64,000 bases of DNA from Halorubrum salinarum (GCF_013267195.1 NZ_CP053941.1:992001-1056000); one strand, 5' to 3'; numbered from the stretch's first letter, positions 25,524-35,234 are shown. Program-made: numbers and translations. Notes: generated by a model from the sequence alone, not told the origin.

Positions 25524-26576
25524 CTACGCGTCGGCGTGGGGTTTGACGAGCACCTTGATCGCCTCCCGCTCGTCCATCATGCGGTAGCCCTCGGCGACGT
25601 CGTCGAGACCGACCGTCTCGGTGAAGATCGGCGCGGGGTCGAGCGTCCCCTGGAGCACGTCCGCCATCAGCTCCTCGGCGTAGGCGCGGACGGGAGCGAC
25701 CCCGCCCGCGAGCGTCACGTTCTGCCCGAACATGCCGAACACGTCGAGGCCCTCGTCTTCGACGCCGTAGGGGACGCCGACGTACCCGATCGTGCCGCCG
25801 GGACGGACCGCGTCGATGGCGGTGTTCATCGCGCTCGCGGCGCCGACGCACTCCATCACGTGGTTCGGCCCGCCGTGGGTGAGCTCGCGGATCCGCTCGA
25901 CGGCGGCCTCGCCGCGCTCGGAGACGGTCTCGGTGGCGCCGAACTCCTCGGCGAGTTCGAGGCGGTCCTCGTGGTGCCCGACGGCGACGATCCGCTCCGC
26001 GCCGAGCCGGCGCGCGGCGAGGACGCCGCAGAGCCCGACCGCGCCGTCGCCGATGACGGCCACGGTCGACCCCGCCTCGACGCCCGCGCTGACGGCCGCG
26101 TGGTGGCCGGTGCCCATCACGTCGGTGAGCGGGAGCAGCGACCGGAGGGTGTCCTCGTCGTCGGCGTACCGATCGGGCACGCGGACGAGCGTGCCGTCGG
26201 CGTGGGTCGAGCGGACGTACTCGCCCTGGCCGCCGCCGTTGTCGCCGCCCCACGAGTCGCCGTTCTCGCAGGAGGTATGGAGCCCCTTCCGGCAGAACTC
26301 GCACTCGCCGCAGGAGATCGCGAAGGGGGCGAGCACGCGGTCGCCGGGCGCGACCGAGGTCACGTCGTCGCCCACTTCCTCGACGATCCCCATCGGCTCG
26401 TGGCCGACCGGGGAGCCCGCGTCGCGGTCGCTGTCCCCGCGGTAGAACCAGAGGTCCGAGCCGCAGATCGCGGTGTGGGTGACGCGGACGATCGCGTCCG
26501 TGGGCGCCTCGATCTCGGGGCGCGGTCGCTCTTCGACGCCGATGTCGCCGGGTCCGTTGAAGACGGCTGCGCGCAT
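25524..26576 (-). CDS. zinc-dependent medium-chain alcohol dehydrogenase
   Basis: The protein has 350 residues. Catalytic zinc ligands: Cys in HTAICGSDLWFY, His-Glu in GHEPMGIV; structural zinc: CGECEFCRKGLHTSC. The Rossmann loop is VIGDGAVGLCG. Expected reaction: NAD(P)-dependent oxidation of an alcohol or polyol, possibly threonine or sorbitol dehydrogenase-like. ATG at 26574-26576 is preferred over the upstream codon at 26603; CATTTTTGCC lies 28 nt before it. Confidence 0.9.
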   Translation of the reverse strand: MRAAVFNGPGDIGVEERPRPEIEAPTDAIVRVTHTAICGSDLWFYRGDSDRDAGSPVGHEPMGIVEEVGDDVTSVAPGDRVLAPFAISCGECEFCRKGLHTSCENGDSWGGDNGGGQGEYVRSTHADGTLVRVPDRYADDEDTLRSLLPLTDVMGTGHHAAVSAGVEAGSTVAVIGDGAVGLCGVLAARRLGAERIVAVGHHEDRLELAEEFGATETVSERGEAAVERIRELTHGGPNHVMECVGAASAMNTAIDAVRPGGTIGYVGVPYGVEDEGLDVFGMFGQNVTLAGGVAPVRAYAEELMADVLQGTLDPAPIFTETVGLDDVAEGYRMMDEREAIKVLVKPHADA

Positions 26577-26682
26577 GGCGTCCGCTACCGTCGCGCGCGG
26601 CAAAAATGAGCGGGTGTCGGAAGCCGAGGCGGACGGGACCCGATCGACCGATCGCCGGGCCCGTCCGGGGTCGGGCGACCGC

Positions 26683-27711
26683 TCAGGCGGCGGTGCCGTT
26701 CGTCGGCGGCTGCTGGCCGCCCGGCGGCGTCGGGCCGGTCGAGCCGCCCGCGCCGGGCGGCGTCCGGTCGTTCGTCACGAGGAAGTCGGCCAGATTCCCG
26801 ATCAGCGCGTCGTTGTCCGCGCGTCGGGCGTTCTCCGGCGACAGGAAGTCGCCGTCGCCGATCATCACGACCTCGTCGTTGCGCACGAGGAGCGGCGCCT
26901 CGGTCGCCTCGCGGGTCGTGGAGAGCTCGCTGCCCTCGATCGGGCGCAGCACGTCGCTGCCGCCGACGGCCGTGCCGACCGGGGTCGCCGACGGGAACAC
27001 CGCGCGGTCGACGCCCTCGGTCAGCGCCGAGTCGCCGGTCGCCTCGGCGTACACGCGCTGGTAGTTCAGGTCGTTCTCCGCCATGTTGTACACGTAGCCG
27101 GGCCGGGTCGTGACGTCGAGCGTCGCATCGAGCGACGCGGCGCCGGGCTGGGAGTACGCCGCGTCGGGCTCGGTGGCGAGCACGACGTGGCCGCCGGACT
27201 CGACGAACGACTCGATCTCGTCGAGCTGCTCCGGCTCGTAGTCCGTCCGGAACGTCACGAACGCGTCGGCCTCGGCGAGCCGCTCGCCGAGCTGCGTCGG
27301 CCGATCGGCGCCGGGCCGCGCGGGCGGTCGGCGCTGGTCCGGGTCGGGCACGTACACGTCCACGTCGTGGCCGTTCTCGATGAGCGCGTTCGCGAGCGGT
27401 CTGATGTCCCGGTCGTCGACGCCGCCGCCGCCGAGCCCGAGGAGGCTGATGGGGAAGGCCGGACCGGGACCGCTCGCCTCGACGCCGGGGTCGACGAGGA
27501 CGGTCTGGGACGCCGCCGAGGCGTCCATCTCGACGGTCGCCTGGCCGGGGTCGTCGTCGACGACGACGTCGTCGTCGAGGTAGTGGTCGTTCTGTATCTC
27601 CGGGGCGGGCGCCGCGCCGTCGGCGGTCGCGAAGCCGACGGCCGCGGCGCCGCCGAGGACGGCCGCGAGGGTCACGACGAACGCGACCGCGAGCGTGGCG
27701 ACGCGGGTCAC
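26683..27711 (-). CDS. DUF4350-like extracytoplasmic protein
   Basis: The protein has 342 residues from a GTG overlapping the SppA stop by 4 nt. A single N-terminal helix (ATLAVAFVVTLAAVLGGAA) anchors or exports it. The body shows FPISLLGLGGGGVDDRDIRPLANALIENGHDV and VFVESGGHVVLATEP-type segments, the glutamine-amidotransferase-like core of DUF4350, with a Pro/Gly-rich C-terminal tail. Coupled to the S49 peptidase. Function unknown. Confidence 0.75.
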   Translation of the reverse strand: MTRVATLAVAFVVTLAAVLGGAAAVGFATADGAAPAPEIQNDHYLDDDVVVDDDPGQATVEMDASAASQTVLVDPGVEASGPGPAFPISLLGLGGGGVDDRDIRPLANALIENGHDVDVYVPDPDQRRPPARPGADRPTQLGERLAEADAFVTFRTDYEPEQLDEIESFVESGGHVVLATEPDAAYSQPGAASLDATLDVTTRPGYVYNMAENDLNYQRVYAEATGDSALTEGVDRAVFPSATPVGTAVGGSDVLRPIEGSELSTTREATEAPLLVRNDEVVMIGDGDFLSPENARRADNDALIGNLADFLVTNDRTPPGAGGSTGPTPPGGQQPPTNGTAA

Positions 27712-28694
27712 GCGCCGACACCCCCGCTGAGCCGCGCCGTCTCGTTGCCGGTCGCCGTCCACTCCGTCGACGCCGCGCCGGCGTCACGGAGGTCGGGCTC
27801 GGAGAAGCGCTCGATCGTGTCCACGTGCGGCACGGCGGGCGTGTAGACGTACGTCGAGGGCATCGGCTTCACCTCGGCGTACCCGGGGTCGTTCGCGTGG
27901 ATCGCGACGAGCCCGGAGTCGGTGCGGACGAGGAAGGGGATGCCGAACTCCTGTCCGGTCTCGCGGGTGTCGACCGTGTACTCGCCGAGGTTCTCCTCGG
28001 TGGCCGCCGCGTGGATCGCCTCGTTGAGCGAGCCGATCTCGTCGGCGAAGCCGTTGTTGACGGCCTCGGTGCCGAGGTACGTGTCGGCCTTCGCGACCTC
28101 TTCGCGGGGCATCTGGAACTCCTCGCCCCGTTCCGCCATCATCGCGTCGATGAACGTGTCCGCGAGCGTCTCCTGTTCGGCCCACGCCTGGGTCGGGTTG
28201 CTGCCGGCCTTGTCGGGGCCGCTCGGACCGAAGGGCGTCGAGCGGGCCGACGGCGCGGGGGCGTTCAGTCCGATGCTGCCGACCGTCGAGGTCGGCATCA
28301 CGTAGATCTCGTCGGCGGGCGCCATCGCGTAGTAGCCGCCGGAAGCGCTGATCGATTGGACGCTCGCGATGACGGTCATGTCCTGGCTCGTCCGCTGGAC
28401 CGCCTTGTACATCCGCTCGGAGGCGACGGGCGCGCCGCCCGGCGTGTCCAGTTTGAGGACGACCGCGCCCACCGAGTCGTTGGCGCGGATGTCCGCCAGT
28501 TCGCTCTCGACGTCGTCGGCGAGGGCCGTGTTGATCGGTCCCTCGATCTCGACGACGGCGACTGTGTCGTTCGGGTCGTTGGTCGCCGCGTACACGCTCG
28601 GAGCGAGCACGGCGCCGACCAGAGCCGCGGCCAACACGACGACAGCCACCTGCTGTCGCGACGTGAGGGCCGTGGAGGGCTTGTCTGCTGACAT
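27708..28694 (-). CDS. sppA: signal peptide peptidase SppA-like S49 serine protease
   Basis: The protein has 328 residues. One N-terminal membrane helix (about 14-35) precedes a ClpP/crotonase-type fold: VAVVEIEGPIN, VVLKLDTPGG, and the nucleophile region SISASGGYYAMAPAD. A lysine following the VGSIGLNAP segment may be the general base; which one is uncertain. It should degrade membrane-embedded peptides such as cleaved signal peptides. The start is the ATG at 28692-28694, shorter than the longest frame (28733). Confidence 0.85.
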   Translation of the reverse strand: MSADKPSTALTSRQQVAVVVLAAALVGAVLAPSVYAATNDPNDTVAVVEIEGPINTALADDVESELADIRANDSVGAVVLKLDTPGGAPVASERMYKAVQRTSQDMTVIASVQSISASGGYYAMAPADEIYVMPTSTVGSIGLNAPAPSARSTPFGPSGPDKAGSNPTQAWAEQETLADTFIDAMMAERGEEFQMPREEVAKADTYLGTEAVNNGFADEIGSLNEAIHAAATEENLGEYTVDTRETGQEFGIPFLVRTDSGLVAIHANDPGYAEVKPMPSTYVYTPAVPHVDTIERFSEPDLRDAGAASTEWTATGNETARLSGGVGA

Positions 28695-28813
28695 CGCCGT
28701 GTAACAACTGCGGCAAATGTGTGAAAAAAACAACGATGGAGCGCCGGCGCCGAGCGCGGTACGTCGCCGACGAATCGAGAAGCGCTACGGGCCGCGCCGC
28801 CGCGGGACGCGGC

Positions 28814-29899
28814 TCAGATCCCGCCGCCCGCCATCGCGAACAGCGCGACGGCGATGATCGCGAACAGCCCGCCGACGCCGGCCTTGATCGTCCCCGTGTC
28901 GAGCGCCGTCGAGACGTACGGCGCGATCTGGCCGCCGAGCGTCGTCGCCGGGACCGTCCAGACGACCATGTTCCACGGCGTCGTCGCCAGGTCCATCGTG
29001 TGGCCGCCGACCAGCCCGCCGCCGAACACGTGGACCACCGAGGCCAGCACGGCCGTCGTCGCGACGACGATGTGGTTCGTGCCGATGGCGACCCGGACCG
29101 GGACCTGCGTGCGGAGCATCGAGATGATCCCGAGCTCGCCGATCCCGAAGCCGGCGAGCCCCTGGAACACGCCGCCGACGCTGTAGTTGAGGAACCGTTC
29201 GAGGTAGCCCCCGCGGGAGTAGGTGTAGTCGTCGCCGTCGCGGTCGACGCGCGTGACGGTGCCGGAGTCGTCGGTGTCGACGCCCGCCGGGCCCAGCTTG
29301 TTGTCGTCGTCCGGGAGGTCGGGCGAGGGGCCGCCGTCGGTCGCGACCTCCTCGTCGTCCGCGCCCCCGGTCGGGTCGCCGTGACCCAGGTTGGCCTTGA
29401 ACAGGAGGTACGACGCCGCCAGCAGCGCGATCCCGAGCAGGGCGTGGAACAGCGGCTCGGGGATGACGAACGAGAGGAGCGCCCCGCCGACGACGAAGGG
29501 GACGCCGCCCAGCACGAGAGACAGCGAGAGCCGCCGGTCGACGAGCCCGTACTGGATGAACGCGAGCGACGAGCTCGACAGCCCGAACGACTCGCTGATG
29601 AGTCCGATCTTCACCAGCGTCGTCGGCTCCAGGGGGTACGCGACCAGCGGGAAGACGAAGATGAGGAACGGCACGAACAGCGCCGACCCGCTGATCCCGA
29701 CGGTGTTGACGATGGTGGCGCCGGTGACGAACGCCAGGAACAGCCACCAGTACTCGGTCCAGTAGTCGACGCCGGCGTCGGCCGGCGTCGGCGCGAAGGC
29801 GTACACCCCCGCGACGAACAGGAGCGGGGCGAGGAACACGAAGACGTGTTGGTAGCGCAGAAAGGCGCGCTGAAGGTCGCTCGACAGTGACGTGCTCAT
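28814..29899 (-). CDS. TauE/SafE family sulfite/anion exporter-like permease
   Basis: The protein has 361 residues with about eight hydrophobic helices in two halves: VTGATIVNTVGISGSALFVPFL (first half signature) and FQGLAGFGIGELGIISMLRT (second half). They are split by an unusually long, acidic cytoplasmic or external loop (about residues 170-235, GGADDEEVATDGG onward). The family moves sulfite, sulfoacetate or related anions. TATA element CATTTATAATATCC lies about 30 nt upstream on this strand. Confidence 0.85.
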   Translation of the reverse strand: MSTSLSSDLQRAFLRYQHVFVFLAPLLFVAGVYAFAPTPADAGVDYWTEYWWLFLAFVTGATIVNTVGISGSALFVPFLIFVFPLVAYPLEPTTLVKIGLISESFGLSSSSLAFIQYGLVDRRLSLSLVLGGVPFVVGGALLSFVIPEPLFHALLGIALLAASYLLFKANLGHGDPTGGADDEEVATDGGPSPDLPDDDNKLGPAGVDTDDSGTVTRVDRDGDDYTYSRGGYLERFLNYSVGGVFQGLAGFGIGELGIISMLRTQVPVRVAIGTNHIVVATTAVLASVVHVFGGGLVGGHTMDLATTPWNMVVWTVPATTLGGQIAPYVSTALDTGTIKAGVGGLFAIIAVALFAMAGGGI

Positions 29900-30237
29900 T
29901 GAGGCGTGGAGCGCGAATTACGTGGGATATTATAAATGCGTTTCCACACGTCACGATAGTGATGAACGATCGTCAACGTCGCGGAGGTCGCCACAGCGGC
30001 CGCGAGGCCGGCGAAATACGGATCGCCGTCCGAACGTTTCCGCAACCGTAAATGAATACTCTGTGACAGAAAGAAACCGTTAAACGGAGCCGTCGGTCAA
30101 CCCGCGGATCGAACGATGACGCGGGAGCTCGGGACCGCGGCGCGCGGCGGCTCGGGAACGACGCCGCGCTCGACGCGCGCGACGACCGCACGGCAGCGAG
30201 CGACGACGGCGGATCGAGGAACGCGGGGGACGGCGCG
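29900..30237. other. intergenic region with promoters for both flanking genes
   Basis: On the minus strand CATTTATAATATCC (complement of 29926-29939) serves the TauE-like gene. On the plus strand ACCGTTAAAC (about 30075-30084) is a TATA candidate for the secretion ATPase. From about 30112 to 30237 a frame continuous with the ATPase reads as acidic haloarchaeal protein but has no start codon; an ATG at 30116 is in another frame. No separate gene is credible. Confidence 0.5.
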
Positions 30238-32643
30238 GTGAACGACGGCGCGACCCTCCGGATCGTCGACGAGCCCGACGACGAGCCCGACGGCGCGGTC
30301 CCCGCGCCGGTGCCGCCGGCCGACCCGGAGGCGTGGTACGCGCCGGACGTCCGGGCGCAGTACGAGGCGGCGCCCGGCGTGGTCGCGACCGTCCGCGAGC
30401 GCGACGGCGGCCGGTTCGGCTACGACGTCCGCGAGCCGCCGCTGTCGCCGGCCGACGAGCGCGCGCTCGACCGCGTCCGCGACCGCTTCTCCGCCGTGCG
30501 TCACCGCCGCCCGCTCACGCGGGTCGGGGTCGTCGAGCGCGCCGAGCGGGGGTTCGAGCCGAAGTACGCGACCGCGATCGACCGGTTGGTCGACGCGACC
30601 GCGGCCGCGCGGCGCCGGATCGACTACCACGCGCTGCGGGAGTTCCGGCTGCTCGGCGAGCTCACCCCGGTCGCGCTCGACGACCGGATCGAGGTCGCGG
30701 ACGTGGGCGACGACCGCGAGCTGGTCGTCCACACCGAGACGTTCGCGCCGCTGGAGACCGGGATCGACGCCGACGCCGACTACGTCGAGCGGGTGGCCGC
30801 CGAGCGGCTCGCGCAGTACGCCGTCGAGTTCGCCGGGCTCTCGGTCGAGGTGGTCGTCTACCGCGAGCGGCTGCTCGGCTCCGACGCGTTCGAGACGAAG
30901 TACGCCGTGCTGGAGCCGGACCTGCTCCCGGGCGACGAGGCGCTCATCGAGGAGTGTAAGTCGCGGATCTGGGAGACGACCGTGAGCGACGTGATCGAGG
31001 ACCGCGAGTCGTTCGTCGCCGCCCGAGCCCGACGGTTCCTCTCGCGGCGGCTCACCGCGCGCAACACCCGGGCGTGGCTCGACGCCGCGGTTCACCGGGC
31101 GCGGGCCGCGCTCGCGGACCGGGGGCTCGCCGCGCCGCCGGTCGACTCGCGGTACGCCCGGGACCGGCTCGACGACCTCGCGTACTACGTCCTCCGGGAC
31201 TTCGTCGGCGAGGGAATCCTGACGGTCCCGATCCGCGACCCCCACCTGGAGGACGTGGAGGCGAACCGCGTCGGCGAGCGCGTGAAGGTCGTCCCCCGCG
31301 CCTCGGTCCTGTCGGGGGCGGCCGACGACGGCTTCGGTTCCGGGGACGGCGGCGCCGAGGCCGGCGCCCGCGTCCCGACGAACCTCGCGTTCGAGGACGA
31401 GTCGACGTTCGTCGACGTGGTCACGGGGATCGCCGCCCGCGACGGCACGGAGCTCAACGCCTCGACGCCCTCGGCGAAGGTGAACCTCGAACTCGACGGG
31501 GTGCCGCAGACGATCCGGTGTGCGGTCGCGCTGCCGGTCATCTCCGAGGGCGGGCCGCACGTCTCGATCCGGAAGCAGCGCGCGGACGCGCTCACCCCGG
31601 TCGACCTGATCGAGCGCGACACCCTGTCGGTCGACCTGGTGACGCTTCTGTGGCTGCTGTACGAGCACCGGGGCGTCGTCCTCTTCGCGGGCCCGACCGG
31701 CGTCGGCAAGACGACGCTGCTCAACGCCCACGCGCCGTTCATCCCCTTCGACGCCCGCCCGGTCTCCGTCGACGAGGGCTCCCGCGAGGTCCGCTTACCC
31801 CACGAGACCGGCGTCTCGCTCACCACCCGCGACCACGAGGACGCCTACAAGTCGGTGGGGATGGCGGAGCTGATGACCGAGGCGAACTACCTCAACCCCG
31901 ACGTGGAGGTGATCGCCGAGATCAACACCCCGGAGAGCTTCGAGACCTTCGCCGAGAGCCTGAACACCGGCCACGGCGTGATCGGGACGACGCACGCCGA
32001 AGACGCCGAGGCGCTCGCCAACCGCCTGCGCGAGCGGGACCTGCCAGCCCGCCTGCTCCGCGAGGTCGACCTCGTCGTCTTCCCCCGACAGGTCGACGGC
32101 GAGCGGTACGTCTCCCGGGCGATCGAACCGCTCTCCGAGGCCGCGTACGACGACCTCGACCCGGCGGCGAAACGGAGTCCGAGCGGCGACCCGAAGCGGG
32201 GCGGCGCGGGCGTCGTCGAGGCCGGCGGCGAGTCCGTGCGCTACAACACGGTCGCGTGGCGCGACGGCGACGGGGCGTTCCGGTTCCCCGGCGCGCCGGG
32301 CGGCGACGCGGAGGGGTCGAGCGCGGGCGCGACCGTGGCGGGCGACGCTCCGAGCGACGGCCGCGGCGGCCCGCGGTTCCGCGTCTTCGACCGGATCGCG
32401 ACCCGGACCGACCGCGACCGCGAGGCGGTCGCCGCCGAGTTCGCGTCGAAGCGCCGCTACGTGGAGTACCTCGTGCGCGACGGCGTCGACGACCCCGAAG
32501 AGCTGTTCGAGTTCCTCGCCGACCTCCGCACCGACGAGGCGGCGACCGTCGAGCGCGCCGCGCGGACGATGGATCGGGACGGCGACGGGGACCGCGACGG
32601 CGACGGGACCCGTGACGGCTCAGCGGAGCGGGGGCGACCGTGA
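30238..32643 (+). CDS. type II/IV secretion system ATPase (TadA/VirB11-like)
   Basis: The protein has 801 residues. Walker A is AGPTGVGKTTLLNA. The Asp box (PVSVDEGSREV), Walker B-like DVEVIAEINTPE and His box (GVIGTTHAEDAEAL) identify an assembly ATPase. About 430 residues precede the core and about 180 acidic residues follow. It should power a type IV pilus-like or secretion machine with the membrane partner encoded next (4-nt overlap). The GTG at 30238 is the only usable start in frame, yet coding-like sequence continues upstream, so the true N-terminus is doubtful. No pilin gene is nearby. Confidence 0.9.
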   Translation: MNDGATLRIVDEPDDEPDGAVPAPVPPADPEAWYAPDVRAQYEAAPGVVATVRERDGGRFGYDVREPPLSPADERALDRVRDRFSAVRHRRPLTRVGVVERAERGFEPKYATAIDRLVDATAAARRRIDYHALREFRLLGELTPVALDDRIEVADVGDDRELVVHTETFAPLETGIDADADYVERVAAERLAQYAVEFAGLSVEVVVYRERLLGSDAFETKYAVLEPDLLPGDEALIEECKSRIWETTVSDVIEDRESFVAARARRFLSRRLTARNTRAWLDAAVHRARAALADRGLAAPPVDSRYARDRLDDLAYYVLRDFVGEGILTVPIRDPHLEDVEANRVGERVKVVPRASVLSGAADDGFGSGDGGAEAGARVPTNLAFEDESTFVDVVTGIAARDGTELNASTPSAKVNLELDGVPQTIRCAVALPVISEGGPHVSIRKQRADALTPVDLIERDTLSVDLVTLLWLLYEHRGVVLFAGPTGVGKTTLLNAHAPFIPFDARPVSVDEGSREVRLPHETGVSLTTRDHEDAYKSVGMAELMTEANYLNPDVEVIAEINTPESFETFAESLNTGHGVIGTTHAEDAEALANRLRERDLPARLLREVDLVVFPRQVDGERYVSRAIEPLSEAAYDDLDPAAKRSPSGDPKRGGAGVVEAGGESVRYNTVAWRDGDGAFRFPGAPGGDAEGSSAGATVAGDAPSDGRGGPRFRVFDRIATRTDRDREAVAAEFASKRRYVEYLVRDGVDDPEELFEFLADLRTDEAATVERAARTMDRDGDGDRDGDGTRDGSAERGRP

Positions 32644-34700
32644 GTCGACGGCGCGCGACCGGGACGGTCGGAGCGAACGCGGGCGAGGGGAGAACCGCAG
32701 AGTCGGGCGCGGGCGAGGAGAGGACTGTCGAGGCCGGCGCAAGCGACGCCGACGCGGCCGACGCACTCGCGGCGGGCGGCCGCCTGGCGGTCGTCGACCG
32801 CGTCTGCTACGCGCTGTTCGCGCGCCACGCGAGCGACCGCCGACACGACGCCGACCGGAAGCGGTACCGCGGGACCGCGCTCGGGACCGGCTTCGAGACG
32901 TACCTCGCGCGGGCGTACGGCCTCTCGTGGGTCGTCGCGGCCGCCGTCTTCTTCCCCGCCCTGGTCGTCGCGGCGGGCGCGGCGCCCGCGGTCGCGGCCG
33001 CGGTCGAGGCGCGGTTCGGCGCGGCGCTGCTCTCGGCGGGATCGACGGCCGTCCCCGCGCCCACGCCGGACTCAGTGGGGCCGCTCCGGACGGACCACGC
33101 CGCGCTGCTCGTCGCGGTCGCGGTCGCGCTCTGCGCGAAGCGCGCGACGGTGGCGGCGGCCGGGGTCGGCCTCCGGTGGGCGGTCGCGACGCGGCGGACG
33201 GACATCGAGCGCACGCTCCCGGGGGCGGTGCGGTACCTCGAACTGCTCTCGTCCGGGAGCGACGCGCCGCGGGCGATGCTCCGGAAGGCGGCCGACGGCG
33301 AGGCGTACGGCGCCACCGCCACCTCGCTGCGGAAGGCGCTCAACGCCGCCCGGCTCGCGGGCAGCCTCGACGAGGGGCTCCGCCGCGTGGCGCGGGACAC
33401 GCCCTCGCGGGAGCTGCTCGCGCCGTTCCTGCTGAAGTTCCGGAAGCACGCCGCGACCGGGGACGAGGCGCTCTCCGAGTTCCTCGCCACCGAGCGCCGG
33501 ATGCTGTCCCACCGGCAGGACCGCGCCCGGAAGCGGGCCCGGCGGTTCCTCGAACTGCTGACGGAGCTGTTCGTCGCCGTCCTGGTGTTGCCGGCGCTCC
33601 TCGTCATCGGCGCGACCGCGCTGTCGGTCGTGATCCCCGAGCTGCTCCCGCCCGTCGAGACGCCCGTCGGCGTGGTGCCGACGCGGGCGGTGGTGCTGTA
33701 CGGCGCCGTCGCGTTCCTCGTCGCGTTCGGCCTCGCGGCCGCGGTCGCGGTCGGCACGCTCCGCCCGCCGAGCCAGCGCGCGAGCTACGAGGCGCCCGCG
33801 GACCCGCGGGCGGTCGTCGCGACCGCCGGCCGCAACCCCGCGAGCACGGCGGTCGTCGCCGCGGGGCCGGCGGTCGCGCTCGCGATCTGGCTCGCCGTCG
33901 CGGGCTACACGCTCGTCAACGTCGTCCTCGTCGGGTACGCCGCCTTCGCGGTGCCGGTCGGGCTCGTCGCGGCGCGCCGCACCCGGATCGACGACGCGAA
34001 GGACCGCGAGCTGGCCGACTTCGTCCACGCCGTCTCGGGCCACGTCGCGCAGGGGCGCCCGCTCGAAGCCGCGGTCGCGGCGGTCGCGCGCGACGCCGAC
34101 CTCGGCGTCCTCGACGACGACGTGGCCGACCTCGCGTTCGCGCTGCGCTCGACGATCGCCCCCGACGGGGCGACCCGAGCGAGCGCCGGCACCGGGGCGG
34201 GCGGGGTCGACGTTCGGGCGGCCGCCATCGACCGGTTCGTCGACCGCGTCGACACCCCGCTCGCGGCGCGGACGCTCGGGCTCGTCACGGGCGCGCTCGA
34301 CGCGGGCAGCGACGCCGACGCGGTGTTCGAGACGCTCCGGATCGAGGTCGGGCGGCTGTACAGCGAGCAGCGCGCGCTCCGCTCGGCGATGCAGCCGTAC
34401 ATCGCGGTGGGGTGGGCCGCGGCGGTCCTCGTCGCCGGCGTCGTCGCGGTCGTGAACACGCAGGTGGTCGACGCCGCGCGCCTAGCGGAGATCGCCGCCA
34501 CCTCGGAGGCGGTGACGGAGCCGGAGGGCGTGTATCCGGAGTTGGAGCGCTTCCGGCTGTACGTCGTGACGCAGGCGACCGTGCTGGCGTCGGGGTGGTT
34601 CGCCGGGACCGCGGCGCGGGGGCGGTACGCCGCGCTGCTCCACTCGGGCGCGCTGGTGGCGTGCTGTTACGTGGTGTTCACGGTCGGCGGGCTGGTGTGA
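32640..34700 (+). CDS. TadC-like type II/IV secretion membrane protein
   Basis: The protein has 686 residues and starts at a GTG that overlaps the ATPase stop. Two T2SSF-type domains are visible: RYLELLSSGSDAPRAMLRKA with RRVARDTPSREL, and FVHAVSGHVAQGRPLEAAV with LYSEQRALRSAMQPYIAVG. At least eight hydrophobic helices are interspersed. It is the platform protein that the ATPase rotates or pumps in archaeal pilus-like systems. An acidic, disordered N-terminal tail of about 50 residues precedes the first domain. Confidence 0.88.
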   Translation: MSRRRATGTVGANAGEGRTAESGAGEERTVEAGASDADAADALAAGGRLAVVDRVCYALFARHASDRRHDADRKRYRGTALGTGFETYLARAYGLSWVVAAAVFFPALVVAAGAAPAVAAAVEARFGAALLSAGSTAVPAPTPDSVGPLRTDHAALLVAVAVALCAKRATVAAAGVGLRWAVATRRTDIERTLPGAVRYLELLSSGSDAPRAMLRKAADGEAYGATATSLRKALNAARLAGSLDEGLRRVARDTPSRELLAPFLLKFRKHAATGDEALSEFLATERRMLSHRQDRARKRARRFLELLTELFVAVLVLPALLVIGATALSVVIPELLPPVETPVGVVPTRAVVLYGAVAFLVAFGLAAAVAVGTLRPPSQRASYEAPADPRAVVATAGRNPASTAVVAAGPAVALAIWLAVAGYTLVNVVLVGYAAFAVPVGLVAARRTRIDDAKDRELADFVHAVSGHVAQGRPLEAAVAAVARDADLGVLDDDVADLAFALRSTIAPDGATRASAGTGAGGVDVRAAAIDRFVDRVDTPLAARTLGLVTGALDAGSDADAVFETLRIEVGRLYSEQRALRSAMQPYIAVGWAAAVLVAGVVAVVNTQVVDAARLAEIAATSEAVTEPEGVYPELERFRLYVVTQATVLASGWFAGTAARGRYAALLHSGALVACCYVVFTVGGLV

Positions 34701-34778
34701 CGCGCTCGCGGCGACGGCGTCGCGTCCCCCGGTTTCGCGGCGCGTGGTTTTATCCGGACGCGGTCTGACAGGGCGACC

Positions 34779-35234
34779 ATGTTCGGGAGTTCGAGCGACG
34801 ACCTGACCGACGAGGGCGGCTACTACCACGCCGCGACCTCCGACCTGTACGTCGTCGACGAGGGCGAGTACTACGTCGTCGCGACGGACCGGAAGGGGCG
34901 CGACGACGTGGCGTACATCGTCGAGCAGGACGGGAAACACGTCGTCTCCGAGGGGTACAGCGGCTGGGGCGGCGTTCTCGACGGCGACACGCTGTGTTAC
35001 GTCGTCGAGCAGGACGGGAAACACGTCGTCGCCGAGGAGTACAGCAGTTGGGGCGACGTTCCCGACGGGGACACGCTGTGTTACGTCGTCGAGCAGGACG
35101 GGAAACACGTCGTCTCCGAGGGGTACAGCGGCTGGGGCGACGGTCCAGACGGGGAGCGCTTCGGCGAGTTCGACGCCGATCTGCCCCCGGTCCTCGGCGT
35201 GGCGGTGCCGCCGCGTTCGGTGACGGGGATCTGA
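34779..35234 (+). CDS. 28-residue tandem-repeat protein, function unknown
   Basis: The protein has 151 residues. From residue 48 a unit VEQDGKHVVSEGYSGWGG (18 of 28 residues) is repeated almost three times with period 28, including a Trp-Gly pair and DGDTLCYV. The N-terminal 47 residues look like a diverged copy (SDLYVVDEGEYYVVATDRK). There is no signal peptide or membrane helix. The pattern suggests a short beta-repeat fold. GTTTTATCC lies 30 nt before the ATG. It follows the secretion genes but has its own promoter. Confidence 0.8.
   Translation: MFGSSSDDLTDEGGYYHAATSDLYVVDEGEYYVVATDRKGRDDVAYIVEQDGKHVVSEGYSGWGGVLDGDTLCYVVEQDGKHVVAEEYSSWGDVPDGDTLCYVVEQDGKHVVSEGYSGWGDGPDGERFGEFDADLPPVLGVAVPPRSVTGI
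34920..35159 (+). repeat. 84-bp tandem repeat inside the 28-residue-repeat gene
   Basis: GTCGAGCAGGACGGGAAACA begins at 34920, 35004 and 35088, an exact 84-nt period. Copies differ by a handful of bases (for example TCC-GAG-GGG against GCC-GAG-GAG), so the duplication is recent or kept by gene conversion. The last copy is truncated. Confidence 0.9.

Noticed and set aside
30116-30241. A separate 41-codon gene upstream of the secretion ATPase
   Set aside because: The product is Arg/Thr-rich and unlike haloarchaeal proteins; the other frame looks more coding.
34920-35159. CRISPR array
   Set aside because: The 84-bp copies are contiguous, in frame and coding; there are no spacers.
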